Below are positions 6,953-8,353 of a stretch of DNA of 8,353 bases, one piece after another. A program made the translations under genes and the position numbers. Numbering within the stretch: position 1 is the first letter of the stretch; each line of letters starts with the position of its first letter. The notes under the pieces were generated by a model. That model had not been told where the DNA came from and searched no databases. It saw only the letters and a program-made list of their open reading frames with translations. Location of the stretch: assembly GCA_035296385.1 (NCBI GenBank), contig DATHBB010000283.1:1-8353 (forward strand), given 5' to 3'. The DNA comes from JAIVJZ01 sp035296385 (GTDB taxonomy: Bacteria > Acidobacteriota > Blastocatellia > Pyrinomonadales > Pyrinomonadaceae).

Positions 6953-8062
6953 ATGACTGTGGCAACTTTAACGAAAGTGCCTGTCCTGGAAGACTACTTC
7001 GGGTTGTCGGACGCGGAGTTGTACGGTCGCATCGAACGCGCGCGCGCGACGCTCGGCGAGCGCCTCGTCATACTCGGCCACCACTACCAGCGCGACGACG
7101 TGATCGTCCACGCCGACGTGACGGGCGACTCCTTCAAGCTCTCGAAGCTCGGCGCGGAGCGCGACCGCGCGGAGTTCATAGTCTTCTGCGGCGTGCATTT
7201 CATGGCCGAGTCCGCCGACATACTTTCCGCGCCGCACCAGAAAGTGATCTTGCCCGACCTCGGCGCGGGCTGCTCGATGGCTGACATGGCCTCTGCCGAA
7301 CAGGTCGAAGACGCCTGGGATCAACTCGCCGACGCGGGGCTCCTCCGCGACTTTCGCGTGATGCCCATCACGTACATGAATTCGACCGCCGCCATCAAAG
7401 CCTTCTGCGGAAAAAACGACGGCGTGGTCTGCACCTCGTCGAACGCCGTGCCGCTCTTCGACAAGAGTTTGCGCGAGGCGGACAAGCTGTTCTTCTTCCC
7501 AGACCAGCACCTGGGGCGTAACACGGGCGTCAAGTTCGGCATCCCGCTCGAACAGATGGTCGTCTGGGACCCGTTCCAGGAACTCGGCGGCAACACCGTC
7601 GAACAACTGCGCAACGCGCGGCTCATTTTGTGGAAAGGCCACTGCTCCGTGCACGGTCGTTTCCGCGAGTGGCACGTGGATCAGGTGCGTCGTGAGACGC
7701 CGGGCATCAAGGTGCTCGTGCATCCCGAATGCGTGCGCGAGGTCGTCGAGAAGTCGGACTTGAACGGCTCGACCGAGTTCATCATCAAGACTTTGGAAGA
7801 TGCGCCCGCCGGATCGTCCTGGGCTATCGGCACGGAAGTGAATCTGGTCAACCGTCTCATCGAGCGTTTCCCGGACAAGCACATACGCCTGCTCGCGCCC
7901 GACCTCTGCATGTGCGCGACGATGTACCGCATTGCGCCGCAGAACCTCGCATGGGTCTTGGAATCGCTGCTCGCGGGCGTCGTGCCCAACCAGATCACCG
8001 TGCCCGAAGAGACCGCGCGCTGGGCACGCGTCGCGCTCGATAGGATGCTGGCGATCAAGTAA
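6953..8062 (+). CDS. nadA: Quinolinate synthase NadA
   Basis: NadA condenses iminoaspartate (made by NadB) with dihydroxyacetone phosphate to form quinolinate in de novo NAD synthesis, using an oxygen-sensitive [4Fe-4S] cluster. The protein has 369 residues, the longer Bacillus-like form rather than the roughly 300-residue archaeal form. Motifs in order: LGHHYQ (41-46), GDSFKLS (58-64), GCSMADM (106-112) with Cys107, YMNS (141-144), FFPDQHLGRN (181-190), KGHCSVH (228-234), HPEC (257-260) with Cys260, and LCMCATM (318-324). Cys107, Cys260 and one of Cys319/Cys321 should bind the cluster. By recalled alignment to B. subtilis NadA (Cys110, Cys259, Cys320), Cys321 is the better candidate. The C-x-C form replaces the C-x-x-C of E. 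coli. No nadB or nadC lies nearby. Start chosen by the strong ribosome site. Confidence 0.97.
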   Translation: MTVATLTKVPVLEDYFGLSDAELYGRIERARATLGERLVILGHHYQRDDVIVHADVTGDSFKLSKLGAERDRAEFIVFCGVHFMAESADILSAPHQKVILPDLGAGCSMADMASAEQVEDAWDQLADAGLLRDFRVMPITYMNSTAAIKAFCGKNDGVVCTSSNAVPLFDKSLREADKLFFFPDQHLGRNTGVKFGIPLEQMVVWDPFQELGGNTVEQLRNARLILWKGHCSVHGRFREWHVDQVRRETPGIKVLVHPECVREVVEKSDLNGSTEFIIKTLEDAPAGSSWAIGTEVNLVNRLIERFPDKHIRLLAPDLCMCATMYRIAPQNLAWVLESLLAGVVPNQITVPEETARWARVALDRMLAIK

Positions 8063-8070
8063 AGCGAACG

Positions 8071-8150
8071 ATGAAGTAGGAACGCGGAACGATGAACTGA
8101 AAGACAGTTGCTTTCATTCATCGTTCCGCGTTCCTACTTCATACTTTTTT
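8071..8150 (+). terminator. Long hairpin with T-run after nadA; terminator or dispersed repeat
   Basis: Positions 8071-8096 and 8117-8142 are perfect 26-base inverted arms. After one bulged C (8097), TGAAAG (8098-8103) pairs with CTTTCA (8111-8116), leaving a seven-base loop. Six T follow at 8145-8150, two bases after the stem, so it can act as an intrinsic terminator for nadA. The stem is much longer than usual for a terminator. Its left side contains GAACGATGAA twice (8066-8075 and 8087-8096), which suggests a repeat-type intergenic element. The downstream ribosome site begins only six bases after the T-run. Confidence 0.75.
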
Positions 8151-8155
8151 GATTT

Positions 8156-8160
8156 GAGGT
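8156..8160 (+). promoter_or_regulatory. Ribosome binding site supporting a TTG start
   Basis: GAGGT lies seven bases before the TTG at 8168. An in-frame TGA at 8150-8152 excludes any earlier start, so this site decides for TTG. Confidence 0.65.
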
Positions 8161-8167
8161 AAAAGCA

Positions 8168-8353
8168 TTGGCTGACCCGAAAGACCGTTATCGGGATAAC
8201 GTGCCCGGCGGCTATTACGTAGACACGAACTGTATAGACTGCGATGTCTGCCGCGACATCGCGCGGGACAACTTTATACGCAACGACGAAGGCGGCTATT
8301 CATACGTCTATAAGCAACCGCAGACCGAAGCCGAGCGCAAAGAGTGCGAGAGC
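8168..8353 (+). CDS. Ferredoxin-like iron-sulfur protein, 3' truncated by the window end
   Basis: The first 62 codons are visible and run in frame to the window edge. After a short polar start comes NVPGGYYVDTNCIDCDVCRD, with a C-x-x-C-x-x-C motif at residues 23, 26 and 29, then DNFIRNDEGGYSYVYKQP. This resembles single-cluster bacterial ferredoxins in which a fourth Cys, usually as C-P, comes near the C-terminus and would be outside the window. The usual x-x-x-C-P directly after the third Cys is absent (RDIA here), which agrees with one cluster. Ferredoxins carry electrons in the cytoplasm; the partner is unknown. It starts with TTG, supported by GAGGT seven bases upstream. It follows nadA after a hairpin and T-run, so it may be separately transcribed, but little room is left for a promoter between the hairpin and the start. 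Confidence 0.85.
   Translation, partial: MADPKDRYRDNVPGGYYVDTNCIDCDVCRDIARDNFIRNDEGGYSYVYKQPQTEAERKECES

Noticed and set aside
6968..7882. 304-codon minus-strand frame inside nadA
   Set aside because: It is antisense to a complete nadA with all motifs, has biased composition and no ribosome site, so it is a shadow frame.

Overview
The window is a high-GC bacterial chromosome segment: hand counts of fumC stretches give about 65-70% G+C. It carries housekeeping genes, one unusual operon and one probable transferred cassette. The organism cannot be fixed from sequence alone. The ferredoxin type, the repeat-like intergenic hairpin and the overall style suggest an acidobacterium, perhaps class Blastocatellia; this is an inference from memory. 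No tRNA, rRNA, CRISPR array, transposase or phage gene was seen.

Left part (2-4169). A truncated helical-repeat (probable TPR) protein ends at 184 on the plus strand. Facing it is a four-gene minus-strand cluster, in transcription order: a glutathionylspermidine-synthase-like ATP-grasp ligase (2829-4169), a Tat-type exported or anchored protein with a Gly/Arg/Ser tail ending in Gly-Gly (1390-2814), a DUF1517-like protein (694-1308) and a very small DUF350 membrane protein (315-545). An ATP-grasp YgiC/YjfC ligase near DUF350 (YjfL) recalls the E. coli yjf locus. The two middle genes are different here, so this looks like a divergent, uncharacterised member of that class. A working model is that the ligase makes an amide bond in the cytoplasm, on a small amine or on a protein tail, and the other three proteins act at the membrane. 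This is the most interesting part of the window.

Middle part (4170-6715). A 357-base divergent intergenic region separates the cluster from fumC (class II fumarase, 4527-5945), which looks complete and normal. Downstream is a two-gene cassette: a nucleotidyltransferase-fold protein (6006-6512) and a 68-residue helical partner (6509-6715) overlapping by ATGA. Its G+C is clearly lower (about 54% over 360 counted bases), an AT-rich dyad lies just before the first start, and purine-rich sequences in inverted orientation flank it. It resembles a small accessory, toxin-antitoxin-like module inserted between housekeeping genes.

Right part (6716-8353). nadA (quinolinate synthase, 6953-8062) has all expected cluster cysteines. 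A long near-perfect hairpin with a T-run (8071-8150) follows it. The window ends inside a TTG-started ferredoxin-like gene. Both NadA and the ferredoxin carry Fe-S clusters, but no functional link between them can be shown here.
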